From: Scatosoma sp045124465
GTDB taxonomy: Bacteria > Bacillota > Clostridia > Christensenellales > Borkfalkiaceae
Length of the DNA stretch: 25,999 nt
Direction: 5' to 3'
Assembly (NCBI GenBank): GCA_045124465.1
Contig: JBGVLV010000014.1
Location: 1-25,999 of the forward strand
Both the position numbers and the translations under genes were made by a program. The first letter of the stretch is position 1, and each line of letters starts with the position of its first letter. Below the pieces are notes generated by a model. That model was not told the origin of the DNA and made no database searches. It worked only from the letters and a program-made list of their open reading frames with translations. This document shows, piece by piece, positions 14,519 through 21,664 of this stretch.

Positions 14519-15151
14519 CTAAATTTTCTTTCCTTTGAGAAAATTCGACAACCGTTTATACAACAAAAGGGTCAAAATACTCACCGCCGCCGTCTTAATG
14601 AGATTGAACGCTACGATGATCCAGAACGTTTCCGCAAACACAGCCGCCGCGCTATCCCCCATATACAACGGAAAGGTCAAAAAACGGTTGGTGATAAGCG
14701 CCGCGCCCGTACCCAAAAAACACGCCGCGATCAGACAGGGCACGACCGTTTTCAAGCCCTTGCGGAACTTATACACGACGGACGGCAACAGGATATACGC
14801 GCTCGTCGCGCAGATATTCGCAAGCTCGCCCACGCCCGCCGAACTGCTGCCGATCGTTCGGAGCAATTCTTTGAGTATACAGACGATCACCCCCTCCACG
14901 GGTCCGAGCAAAAAGGAGATGAGCAAAATAAACACGTTTCCGAAATCGAGTTTCAAAAACGGCGCGGCGGGAAAAATGGGAAAGTCCAGCAGACTGACTA
15001 CGTACGAGAGCGCCACGAACGACGCCATCAGCGCCGCACGGCGGGCGGAAAACGCTTTCCGCGCTTTATTTGAACGCATACCTGCCCCCGCAGTTTGATT
15101 TGTTTCGGGCGGTAAAGGAGTACCTGCCCCTTGGTTTTGGTGATCTTGCAT
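14519..15151 (-). CDS. ribU: Riboflavin ECF transporter S component RibU
   Basis: 210 residues from the ATG at 15151, which has GGAGG six bases upstream; an in-frame ATG 16 codons earlier has no such site and would lie nearer the terminator. After a polar N-terminus (about 45 residues), about five to six membrane helices follow. The S-component helix-1 pattern ALMASFVALSYVVSL and the segment LLGPVEGVIVCILKELLRT are typical of RibU. RibU binds riboflavin and uses a shared ECF energising module (not in this window). The FMN riboswitch in its leader supports the substrate directly. Confidence 0.93.
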   Translation of the reverse strand: MQDHQNQGAGTPLPPETNQTAGAGMRSNKARKAFSARRAALMASFVALSYVVSLLDFPIFPAAPFLKLDFGNVFILLISFLLGPVEGVIVCILKELLRTIGSSSAGVGELANICATSAYILLPSVVYKFRKGLKTVVPCLIAACFLGTGAALITNRFLTFPLYMGDSAAAVFAETFWIIVAFNLIKTAAVSILTLLLYKRLSNFLKGKKI

Positions 15152-15197
15152 ATCACGCCTCCGAGAATGGATTTTCGGCAAATACTCTTTACGCAAC

Positions 15198-15224
15198 AAA
15201 AAAGCCCCGATAAGCTATCGGGGC
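15198..15224 (-). terminator. Terminator of the FMN riboswitch expression platform
   Basis: GCCCCGATA (15204-15212) pairs with TATCGGGGC (15216-15224), loop AGC, followed on the minus strand by six T residues. It lies 46 bases before the ribU start codon and after the FMN aptamer, the arrangement of transcription attenuation: FMN-bound aptamer favours this stem. Confidence 0.9.
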
Positions 15225-15247
15225 ATAAAATGCAACAAAGAACGGTT

Positions 15248-15368
15248 GAAACGACAGAGATACGAGCAGTTCAAGGCGCGGGAGTATTTCCGACGGGAGC
15301 GTACTTAGCGTACGCGAGCGAGGGAACACGGACCGCAACGAAGAAATGCGAAGTATATACGTCGTTTC
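15248..15368. repeat. Structured dispersed repeat, copy C (inside the ribU leader)
   Basis: 121-bp element with the fold of copies A and B. P1 GAAACGAC 15248-15255 with 15361-15368; P2 ATAC 15260-15263 with GTAT 15353-15356; P3 GCA 15266-15268 with TGC 15347-15349; P4 GCGG 15278-15281 with CCGC 15333-15336; GT 15284-15285 with AC 15328-15329; P5 TTTCC 15287-15291 with GGGAA 15322-15326 (one G-U); P6 GCGTAC 15299-15304 with GTACGC 15310-15315. Loop GACGGGA/GAGCGA matches the other copies; the lower loop keeps its 8/9 lengths with changed sequence. It starts two bases after the FMN aptamer ends. Confidence 0.85.
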
Positions 15369-15370
15369 TG

Positions 15371-15498
15371 ATTCTTTTCCTATCCGGACTATACCGTCGG
15401 TCCCGGAATTTCACCGGATCGGGGGAAAGCGCGAAAACGTTGCGTTTCCCTTCGCAGACTTTACTGCCGGTGGGGAATCTCACCCCGCCCCAAAGAAT
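15371..15498 (-). promoter_or_regulatory. FMN riboswitch (RFN element) aptamer
   Basis: On the minus strand the RFN core is plain: ATTCTTTGGGGCGGGGTGAG, then ATTCCCCACCGGCAGTAAAG and TCTGCGAAGGG, a variable arm, GATCCGGTGAAATTCCGG, GACCGACGGTATAGTCCGG and closing GGAAAAGAAT. P1 pairs ATTCTTT (15492-15498) with AAAGAAT (15371-15377). It senses FMN and controls ribU by the downstream terminator. The leader is unusual in having repeat copy C between the aptamer and terminator. A TTCTTT at 15237-15242 (minus strand) repeats the P1 5' strand and could compete for its partner (inference). Confidence 0.95.
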
Positions 15499-15512
15499 AT
15501 TTACTGTATCCT

Positions 15513-15541
15513 ATTATAACGCGGCCGCGCCTGTCTGTCAA
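15513..15541 (-). promoter_or_regulatory. Consensus promoter of the FMN riboswitch-ribU unit
   Basis: On the minus strand: -35 TTGACA (15536-15541), 17-bp spacer, -10 TATAAT (15513-15518), a perfect sigma-A consensus. Transcription would start near 15506, a few bases before the aptamer P1. It lies directly behind the kinase gene, with no strong terminator in between. Confidence 0.92.
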
Positions 15542-15556
15542 GCGTACGAACGCTTT

Positions 15557-17080
15557 TTATGCGAAATTATTTTGCGGCGGCGCGGCGGGGAACAGGATAT
15601 AGAACGTACTGCCCTTGCCCCGTTCGCTTTCCACGCCGAACACGAACCCGTGCTTTTCCAGTACCGTCTTGACGATCGAAAGCCCCAAGCCCGTGCCTTT
15701 GACGGGGCGTTTGTGCGTTTCCGCCGAACGGTAGTATCTGTCCCAAATGGTCGGGATCTCCTCGGGCTTGATCCCCGCGCCCGTGTCCGTCACCGCGAAA
15801 CGGAATTCCGTTTCCGATACCATTTTCAGGCTCACCCTTACTTTCTTATCCGCGCCCGTATAGTTGACGGCGTTGCCGATGAGGTTATACACCGCCTGAC
15901 CGATCTTCAATTCGTCCGCGCGGGTGTACAGTTCTTCCTCGATCTCCGTTTCGAATACGTACCCCTGCGTGTCGCGGAGATACCCGAACCTGTCGAGGAT
16001 CTCGCTCAAATAGGCGGACATGTCGAACGTGGTGAGTTTCAGCCCGTCGATACCCGAACTGATCTTGGACAGGTCGAGCACGTCGCTTACGAGCGAGGTC
16101 AGACGGTCCGCCTCCTCCACGATGACCTGCGCGTGTTTGTTGCGCTTTTCGGGTACGTCGCCCGAGATCTCGATGATCATCGAGGCGTACGCCTTTATCA
16201 TCGTCAACGGGGTCTTGAAATCGTGCGAAACGTTGGCGATCAGTTCCTTTTGCATACGGTCGGTCTTGGAAAGCTCGTCGCGGGCAAAGTTGAGCGTGTC
16301 GGCGAGCGCCGCCATCTCCTGACTGTAATCGTCGCCGTGGAAGTCCACGTCGAAGTCGCCGCGGGCGAGCTGGCGCGCCTTTTTCGTCATCTCCGTCAAG
16401 GGTCTGGTGAACCAGCCAGAGATCGCGCTCGACAGCGCGAAGGACAGGACGAAAATGAACACCGTCACAAGCCCCATACGCACCCGCATTTGTTTGGACG
16501 ACGTTTCGATGAAATCGAGGGATTTGGCTACGTATAAATATACCTCCGAATCCTCATATAACGATATTTTCGCGCCGTAAACGTACTCGCCTACGCCCTC
16601 GTAGATCACGTACGAATCGCCGCTTTCCGTAAGCCGTTGTTTGAGCGTTTCGATCTCCTCCGAATAGTCGAACGTTTCGTCCAGCTCCTCGCGGTTTTGG
16701 TCGAGGTCGGGTTCTTGCGGCAGGAGTACTTCCCCCGTTTCGTCGAGGATATACACTTGCAGGTCGTAGTGCATAGCCAGGTATCGGATCAACGCGCTGC
16801 GATTGCCCCCGAACTCGGACGAGGGCGTTTTGAGGATCGCCGTTTCGATCTTGCCCCCCTTTTCGCTCAGCTCTCGCGCCGCCTCCGATTTGTAGGTTTG
16901 GGTCATCACCATTTGTTGGGTCACGCCGAACAGGAGCACGATCAAAAAAGACAAAGCGGAAAACACCGCCCAAAGCAGGAAAAAGATACTCGTATTCCTC
17001 TGCCGTCGGCGATAATTCCGCTTGCGTTTGGTCTTGACGGGCGCGCCGTTTGCGTCCGTTTTTTTCGTCTTTCTTGCCAT
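15557..17080 (-). CDS. Two-component sensor histidine kinase (HAMP, HisKA, HATPase)
   Basis: 507 residues. A basic N-terminus precedes TM1 (about 31-53); an extracytoplasmic sensor region of about 145 residues follows; TM2 (about 203-223) leads to a HAMP linker (about 224-275). The dimerisation domain holds the phospho-acceptor His286 in IANVSHDFKTPLTMIKAYAS. The ATPase domain has the N box NLIGNAVNYTG, G1 DTGAGI, F-box IWDRYYRS and G2 KGTGLGLSIVK. It phosphorylates the regulator encoded 12 bp upstream. No metal-, heme- or PAS-type signature was seen in the sensor region, so the signal is unknown. Confidence 0.95.
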   Translation of the reverse strand: MARKTKKTDANGAPVKTKRKRNYRRRQRNTSIFFLLWAVFSALSFLIVLLFGVTQQMVMTQTYKSEAARELSEKGGKIETAILKTPSSEFGGNRSALIRYLAMHYDLQVYILDETGEVLLPQEPDLDQNREELDETFDYSEEIETLKQRLTESGDSYVIYEGVGEYVYGAKISLYEDSEVYLYVAKSLDFIETSSKQMRVRMGLVTVFIFVLSFALSSAISGWFTRPLTEMTKKARQLARGDFDVDFHGDDYSQEMAALADTLNFARDELSKTDRMQKELIANVSHDFKTPLTMIKAYASMIIEISGDVPEKRNKHAQVIVEEADRLTSLVSDVLDLSKISSGIDGLKLTTFDMSAYLSEILDRFGYLRDTQGYVFETEIEEELYTRADELKIGQAVYNLIGNAVNYTGADKKVRVSLKMVSETEFRFAVTDTGAGIKPEEIPTIWDRYYRSAETHKRPVKGTGLGLSIVKTVLEKHGFVFGVESERGKGSTFYILFPAAPPQNNFA

Positions 17081-17092
17081 ACCCCCGTTCCC

Positions 17093-17761
17093 TTACGCCT
17101 CGAACTTGTACCCAAGCCCGCGCAAGGTCACGATAAATTTACGGTAGTCTTTGAGATTCCCGCGCAACATTTTGATATGCGTGTCCACCGTACGGTCGTC
17201 GCCGTAGAAATCGAACCCCCATACGTCGTAAAGGAGCTTTTCACGGGTCAGCGCGATACCTTTATTGCGGACGAGATAGAATAACAGTTCGTATTCCTTG
17301 GGCGTAAGCTCCGCTTTCTCGCCGTCTACGTATACGTTCCTGCCTACCATATCTATTTCCAAGCCCTCGAATTTGAGGGTCTCGTTCCCGCCCGCGTTCG
17401 CCGCGCGGCGTTTGGTCACCGCGTTGATACGCGCCATCACTTCCTTGGGCGAGAACGGCTTGGTCACGTAATCGTCCACGCCGATCTCGAACGCGAAAAG
17501 CTTGTCGTATTCCTCGCCCCGCGCCGATAACATGATCACGGGCACGTCCTTGCTCTTTTTGATCTCCTTGACCGCCGAGAACCCGTCGAGGTGCGGCATC
17601 ATAACGTCCATCAAAACGAGGTCGTAATCGTTCTCACGGCAAAGCTTTACCGCCTCCATACCGTCCGCCGCCTCGAACGCCTCGTTACCCTCGAACTCCA
17701 CGTATTCGCGGAGCACGCCGCGGATCATTTCTTCGTCGTCAACAATCAGTATTTTCATCAT
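17093..17761 (-). CDS. OmpR/PhoB-family response regulator
   Basis: 222 residues. Receiver domain (1-120): ILIVDDEE, phospho-acceptor Asp52 in LVLMDVMMPHLDG, conserved Ser in IMLSARGEEYD, and Lys in YVTKPFSPKE. The C-terminal winged helix (about 125-222) has ELTPKEYELLFYLVRNKG, REKLLYDVWGFDFYGDDRTV and VTLRGLGYKFE, typical of OmpR/PhoB. GGGAG lies six bases before tandem ATG codons; either may be used. It is first in the operon with the kinase and has a strong promoter and a leader with repeated GTGAAA half-sites. Confidence 0.96.
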   Translation of the reverse strand: MMKILIVDDEEMIRGVLREYVEFEGNEAFEAADGMEAVKLCRENDYDLVLMDVMMPHLDGFSAVKEIKKSKDVPVIMLSARGEEYDKLFAFEIGVDDYVTKPFSPKEVMARINAVTKRRAANAGGNETLKFEGLEIDMVGRNVYVDGEKAELTPKEYELLFYLVRNKGIALTREKLLYDVWGFDFYGDDRTVDTHIKMLRGNLKDYRKFIVTLRGLGYKFEA

Positions 17762-17839
17762 TCACTACTCCCGAAAAATGTAAAAATTTGGTTTATCTAT
17801 ATATTTATAACCCAAAAACGTTAAACTTACAACACAAAG

Positions 17840-17868
17840 CCGTGAAAGATAGGTGAAAATTTTCACGG
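17840..17868 (-). promoter_or_regulatory. Candidate operator/leader hairpin of the response regulator operon
   Basis: CCGTGAAA (17840-17847) pairs with TTTCACGG (17861-17868). Inside is a 14-base palindrome, GTGAAAATTTTCAC (17853-17866). GTGAAA therefore occurs at 17842 and 17853, an 11-bp direct spacing, with an inverted copy at 17861-17866. Direct half-sites about 11 bp apart are the usual layout for PhoB/OmpR-type regulators. It lies about 15-40 bases after the predicted transcription start. Confidence 0.45.
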
Positions 17869-17887
17869 AATTCCCCCTGTTTTTATC

Positions 17888-17916
17888 AGTATATCAAATT
17901 CCATCCGAATTGTCAA
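17888..17916 (-). promoter_or_regulatory. Promoter of the response regulator-kinase operon
   Basis: On the minus strand: -35 TTGACA (17911-17916), 17-bp spacer, -10 TATACT (17888-17893) with an upstream TG (extended -10). Transcription would start near 17881, leaving a leader of about 120 bases before the ATG. Confidence 0.88.
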
Positions 17917-17924
17917 GCCATTAT

Positions 17925-17964
17925 AAAAACGGTCCGCAAGCCAAAAACTTACAGACCGTTTTTT
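17925..17964 (-). terminator. Terminator after the rubredoxin gene
   Basis: AAAAACGGTC (17925-17934) pairs with GACCGTTTTT (17954-17963), and the loop side holds a second partial stem (AAG with CTT). It begins at the rubredoxin stop codon and ends in T residues on the minus strand, just upstream of the next operon's promoter. Confidence 0.8.
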
Positions 17965-18122
17965 CATTCTTCCGCGAACTGGTCTTTTCCCACTCCGCAA
18001 AGTTCACATTCGAAATCGGCGGGCAGGTCGGCGAATTTCGTTCCCGCGGCGATACCTTTTTCGGGTAAGCCGAGTTCTTCGTCGTATATCCAGCCGCAGA
18101 CCTCGCAAACGTATTTACTCAT
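17964..18122 (-). CDS. Rubredoxin
   Basis: 52 residues from the ATG at 18122, with AGGAGG seven bases upstream; the frame stays open eight codons further but lacks a site. Two CxxCG knuckles, CEVCGW near the start and CELCGV near the end, bind one iron. WIYDEELG and GTKFADLPADF are the usual rubredoxin segments. The start overlaps the flavoprotein stop as ATGA, so the two are coupled. It is the likely electron donor for the flavoprotein in oxygen or NO reduction. Confidence 0.96.
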   Translation of the reverse strand: MSKYVCEVCGWIYDEELGLPEKGIAAGTKFADLPADFECELCGVGKDQFAEE

Positions 18123-19291
18123 CGGTTTTCCTCCTGTTTTTGACAAAGTTCTTTCGCAAGCGTTTCCACTTCGGCGCGGTTTTCGTCCGTCAGTGCCGAA
18201 AAGATCTTTACCGTCGCTTGCGCGTACGTTATATTTTTACATTTTTCGAGCATACCGCGCATCGTTCTCGCCGCCGTCGGCGACCAACTGCCGTTCTCGA
18301 TAAAACCGACCGTGCGGTTTTGGAAGTTATGCTCGACCAGACGGGAGATAAAATCGCGCATAAACGGGAATATCTCGCCGTTATAGGTCGTAGTCGCGAG
18401 AACGAGTTTTCCGTAGCGGAACGCGCCCTCCAACGCCTCGGACATATCGCAGCGCGCGAGGTCGTACGCCGTTACCCTTTCGCAACCGTATTCTCCGAGC
18501 TTTTGCGCGAGCAGTTCCACCGCGCGTTTGGTATTGCCGTAGACGGAGGTATACGCGATCACGACCCCTTCGGTTTCCGCTTCGTAGCGCGACCAGGTAT
18601 CGTACATTTTCAAATAATAGTCGATATTTTCGCTCAAAACGGGGCCGTGCAACGGACAAACGGTCTTTATCTCATAGCCCGAAAGTTTTTTAAGCAGAGC
18701 CTGGACCTGCGCGCCGTATTTGCCGACGATACCGAAATAGTACCGTCTTGCCTCGCAAACCCAGTCCTCGCTCACGTCCGTCGCGCCGAATTTCCCGAAC
18801 GCGTCGGCGGAGAACAGGGTCTTTGCGGTTTGGTCGTAAGTCGTTACGACTTCGGGCCAGTGGACCATAGGCGCGGCGACGAATACAAGGCGGTGCGCGC
18901 CGAGATCGAGGGAAGAACCGTCGCCCACGACGAGCTGTTTGTCGGCGAAATCGTCGCCGAAGAAGTTTTTCATCATAATGAACGACTTCGAAGAAGAAAC
19001 GATCTTCGCGGCGGGATATTCGGCCGCAAAAGCGAGGATATTCGCCGAATGATCGGGTTCCATATGCTGAACGACGAGATAGTCGGGCTGTCTGCCGCGC
19101 AAAGCTTTTTTGAGCTTTGCCAACCACTCGTCGCGGAACGCCGCGTCTACGGTGTCCATAACGGCTATTTTTTTGTCGAGGATAACGTAGGAGTTATACG
19201 CCATACCGTTCGGCGCGGCGTACTGACCCTCGAACAGGTCTATCGACCTATCGTTCACGCCCACGTATAAAATATCGTCTGTTATTTTCAT
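18119..19291 (-). CDS. fprA: A-type flavoprotein (FprA; oxygen/NO reductase)
   Basis: 390 residues, complete. The N-terminal metallo-beta-lactamase-like domain carries the diiron ligands His76, Glu78, Asp80, His81 (QHMEPDHSAN), His144 (MVHWPE), Asp163 (SADAFG) and His215 (PLHGPVL). The C-terminal flavodoxin domain starts near 245 with AYTSVYGNTKRA, the FMN phosphate loop. Such enzymes reduce O2 to water or NO to N2O with electrons from rubredoxin, protecting anaerobes. All ligands are present, so it should be active. It forms a two-gene operon with the overlapping rubredoxin gene. Confidence 0.95.
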   Translation of the reverse strand: MKITDDILYVGVNDRSIDLFEGQYAAPNGMAYNSYVILDKKIAVMDTVDAAFRDEWLAKLKKALRGRQPDYLVVQHMEPDHSANILAFAAEYPAAKIVSSSKSFIMMKNFFGDDFADKQLVVGDGSSLDLGAHRLVFVAAPMVHWPEVVTTYDQTAKTLFSADAFGKFGATDVSEDWVCEARRYYFGIVGKYGAQVQALLKKLSGYEIKTVCPLHGPVLSENIDYYLKMYDTWSRYEAETEGVVIAYTSVYGNTKRAVELLAQKLGEYGCERVTAYDLARCDMSEALEGAFRYGKLVLATTTYNGEIFPFMRDFISRLVEHNFQNRTVGFIENGSWSPTAARTMRGMLEKCKNITYAQATVKIFSALTDENRAEVETLAKELCQKQEENR

Positions 19292-19312
19292 CGCTTGCCT
19301 CTCTTACATAAT

Positions 19313-19336
19313 ATGCGGTTTTCGCATAAAATTATA
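19313..19336 (-). promoter_or_regulatory. Promoter -10 and overlapping inverted repeat upstream of fprA
   Basis: On the minus strand, TATAAT lies at 19331-19336 with no good -35 at 17 bp. Directly after it comes ATGCG (19313-19317) with CGCAT (19323-19327), spacer GTTTT, centred at about the predicted transcription start. A poor -35 plus a start-site inverted repeat suggests control by a regulator (inference). Confidence 0.45.
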
Positions 19337-19413
19337 GCAAGCGAAGAAAAATCACGGGCGACCTTTATTATTTTGCGTTATAATCTTTCTTCCAAAGCAA
19401 AAAAACGTTGAGG

Positions 19414-19456
19414 AAAAACGCCCGCGGTCAAGTTTTCTTGACCGCAAGCGTTTTTT
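19414..19456. terminator. Long bidirectional terminator hairpin
   Basis: GCGGTCAAG (19424-19432) pairs with CTTGACCGC (19437-19445), loop TTTT; below a two-base internal loop AAAAACGC (19414-19421) pairs with GCGTTTTT (19448-19455). T-runs exist on both strands. It lies between fprA and the broken minus-strand gene at 19531-19968, whose transcript it would end. Confidence 0.8.
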
Positions 19457-19530
19457 ATGCCGTATAGTTTTAATTTGTTCCCGAAGAAATTCCCGTTTTT
19501 TATTTCGTTTGCGTAACCGTAAACGCTTTC

Positions 19531-19968
19531 TTAATCATTAACTACTTCATCCGCATCGGGGGCGTTGATGGTAGTGTCATCATCCGTCGGGCAGTTTCAC
19601 ATAACGATAGGTATCCTCGGTTCCCGCCTTAATCTTCAGCCAATAGCCACTTTCATCGGCAGAACCGTCGCCGGGGCAGATGACGACAGAGAAACTCTGT
19701 TTGTCATCGGCTACACAGGCATTGATCCAGCTGGGGGTACTGCTGCTACCGAACTCCGTTCCGTTCAAGGAAATCACGGTATTTGTGTATATCTTCGCCT
19801 CGGAGAGGTACTGCATGCTCGATTCAATCTCACTGCCCCACTTCGTAACATTCACCGTTACGCGTGTTTGCAATCGCCGCTATTGACGATCACGATCGGG
19901 ACCGCAATCGCCGCTATTAGAATAAGCGCCGCGAGGGAGAGCGTTATGATCCGTTTTTTTACGGGCAT
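19531..19968 (-). pseudogene. Small membrane-anchored or secreted protein gene with two compensating frameshifts
   Basis: From the ATG at 19968 the frame reads MPVKKRIITLSLAALILIAA, a signal anchor that runs on through AIAVPIVIVNSGDCK and then stops. Adding one base near 19866 brings the frame into a 95-residue stretch (VTVNVTKWGSEIESS, later GYWLKIKAGTEDTYRYVKLP). That stretch stops at 19580, but removing one base near 19582 continues to NAPDADEVVND and a stop at 19531. The joined product would be about 145 residues. No known family recognised. Either a real pseudogene or two sequence errors. No good SD; the gene starts where a truncated XRE gene begins on the other strand. Confidence 0.55.
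19870..19918. repeat. 15-bp direct repeat within the anchor-encoding part
   Basis: GCAATCGCCGCTATT occurs at 19870-19884 and again at 19904-19918, 34 bp apart. It lies in the part encoding the end of the hydrophobic anchor, beside the first frameshift, so replication slippage between copies could have damaged the gene. Confidence 0.8.
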
Positions 19969-20254
19969 ACTGGTTGACTACTTCCATTGTTCAGCCGATT
20001 TTCTTCTGGGGTTATCCGATGAGCCGCACTACGAAGAAAACTATTTGCCTACGCCACCGTTCAAAGACAGTTTCAGGGCTGCTCTGGGCGAAAACAAAAC
20101 TACGCAATACGCCGTACAAAAGAAATCGAATATTTCTTGGGCAAACTTTCATTATTGGCTTAACGGAATTAGATTGCCCTATCTTAACAGCCTTATAAAA
20201 CTTGCTAACGCTATGGATTGTTCTATCGACTGCTTACTGGGGCGAGTAAAATAA
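19969..20254 (+). pseudogene. 5'-truncated double-HTH XRE-type regulator
   Basis: The plus-strand frame from about 19971 reads VDYFHCSADFLLGLSDEPHY, the tail of a Cro/C1-type domain (normally preceded by the helix-turn-helix). A second domain follows: FKDSFRAALGENKTTQYAVQ, SWANFHYWLNGIRLPYLNSL, then IKLANAMDCSIDCLLGRVK and stop. The two halves share the same closing pattern (LAnyfxCSxDxLLG), so the gene once held two tandem domains. The first helix-turn-helix is missing, and its place is taken by the start of the opposite-strand broken gene, with the junction near 19969. No promoter or SD was seen. Expression from an ATG at 19945 is possible but would add unrelated residues. Confidence 0.6.
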
Positions 20255-20260
20255 AAATAT

Positions 20261-20291
20261 TCCCTTCTCCGAACGGAGAAGGGATTTTTTT
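20261..20291. terminator. Terminator between the XRE remnant and the esterase gene
   Basis: TCCCTTCTCCG (20261-20271) pairs with CGGAGAAGGGA (20274-20284), followed on the plus strand by seven T residues. On the minus strand it is followed by ATATTTTTATTTT, so it may also end the esterase transcript, whose stop is at 20306. Confidence 0.88.
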
Positions 20292-20305
20292 ACTCCATCT
20301 CTTGT

Positions 20306-21604
20306 TTATTGCTTGCTTAAACTTTCTAATTTTTCGGAGATCGCGGCCGCCAACGTTTTCCCTGCGACCTCGTTCTCCTGATAGACGGGATGCCCGATCA
20401 TGCACGCGTCGAACGTAACCGTTTCCAAATTGACGAACTCGTCTTTGAGCATATCCTTAATGTCTTCCATCCAAAGGTCGAGCGTCGTTTCGGACACCAT
20501 CAGCCCCGAACAAAGGAAAATAGGGATATCCTTTCCGTAATACCGACCGATCACGTTGCGAATGAACGCCTCGAAACCTGCTTTAAGTCCGTTTGCGGAA
20601 TACAACATATTCAACTCGGAAACCGTATTCTTTCTCACTTTACGGCTCTGCAAATAATCGTTGGGGCCGAGAGAGATCACCACTACGTCGGGCGTATAAG
20701 ACGTATAATCGTACTCGCAATCGTCGCCGTATCTCGTCGCGTCTACGTACACCTTATCGTAATCGTGCAATATGCTGACGTTCGAGTTACACGAGTATTT
20801 CATCGTGATACCGCTACGCCCGAATACGTTGAGACGTGCGTCGAGTTCCTGCGCCATATAGCCCGCGTAGGACTGGAATACGTTCGTAGTCGTATTGTCG
20901 TTAACGCCGCTGTCGGTAATCTTACCGTCCTCGTCCACCGTTACGTCGCGAAGAGCGCCCAAGCCCGCGGTGAGGGAATCTCCGAATACCTCTATTTTCA
21001 ACCGAGTATCTTCCTCGGCTTTTTCGAAGTATCCGTCCGTCGTGACGGACGAGATATACCCCGCGCCCGAATTGGAATCGTTACGTTTCAAGATCCGCAC
21101 GACGTGTGCGCCCGATTCCTCAAAGCTCAACAGCGTTTGATCGGCATACGTTTCACCCGCGATGCTGACGACCTTTTCGTTGCTGTCCTTTTCACCGTCC
21201 ACAAATACGGAGAAATAGCTGCTGGCTACGGTGGCGGAACCTTCCGTCGCCTCGTCTCTGTTAATCAAATTACCCAGCGAAAGCCCGTATTTCCAGTTGA
21301 CCGAAAGCGTTTTCCCGACAAAACGAAGGATCACGCCCGAAGCGCCGTTGAAAAGCGCCAGACCTTCTTCATCTTCGTCGTAGAACGTTCTGCCCTGTAC
21401 GTCCACGTATTCGTTTTGCGCATAATCCGCGTCGAACTCGATCGTTTGCACCGTTTCCTCATCCGCAACCGCCGTCACGCCCGTTTCCGCGACCGAAAGC
21501 CCCAGCGCCGGTACGCTCGACAGCCCCAGTACCACGCCCGAAAGACACAGCGCCGTTGCGCCAAACAACCAAGCCATTGCTTTTGTTCTCGATTTCTTTA
21601 ACAA
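20306..21604 (-). CDS. Secreted SGNH/GDSL hydrolase, CE2-like acetyl esterase
   Basis: 432 residues with a signal peptide (about 1-36: basic KKSRTK, then a hydrophobic stretch). A beta-sandwich-like N-terminal region (about 50-195) precedes an SGNH domain: GDSLTAG with nucleophile Ser210, FGRSGIT, SLGPNDY (Asn315) and the closing GHPVYQENEVAGK with His405. No Asp three residues before the His is seen; Ser-His dyads are known in CE2 esterases, whose two-domain plan this resembles. It probably deacetylates a polysaccharide outside the cell. The start is TTG at 21604 with AAAGGAGG eight bases upstream. It lies 104 bp behind the surface lipoprotein gene on the same strand and may be cotranscribed. 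Confidence 0.88.
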   Translation of the reverse strand: MLKKSRTKAMAWLFGATALCLSGVVLGLSSVPALGLSVAETGVTAVADEETVQTIEFDADYAQNEYVDVQGRTFYDEDEEGLALFNGASGVILRFVGKTLSVNWKYGLSLGNLINRDEATEGSATVASSYFSVFVDGEKDSNEKVVSIAGETYADQTLLSFEESGAHVVRILKRNDSNSGAGYISSVTTDGYFEKAEEDTRLKIEVFGDSLTAGLGALRDVTVDEDGKITDSGVNDNTTTNVFQSYAGYMAQELDARLNVFGRSGITMKYSCNSNVSILHDYDKVYVDATRYGDDCEYDYTSYTPDVVVISLGPNDYLQSRKVRKNTVSELNMLYSANGLKAGFEAFIRNVIGRYYGKDIPIFLCSGLMVSETTLDLWMEDIKDMLKDEFVNLETVTFDACMIGHPVYQENEVAGKTLAAAISEKLESLSKQ

Positions 21605-21664
21605 AATCTTTTCCTCCTTTATAACTTATTTTTATAAAAAAATTCTTTCCGTTTGAAATTCTTC

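Noticed and set aside
15540..15553. Small hairpin AAGCG/CGCTT as terminator of the kinase gene
   Set aside because: Only five base pairs, no T-tract on the minus strand, and it overlaps the -35 of the ribU promoter.
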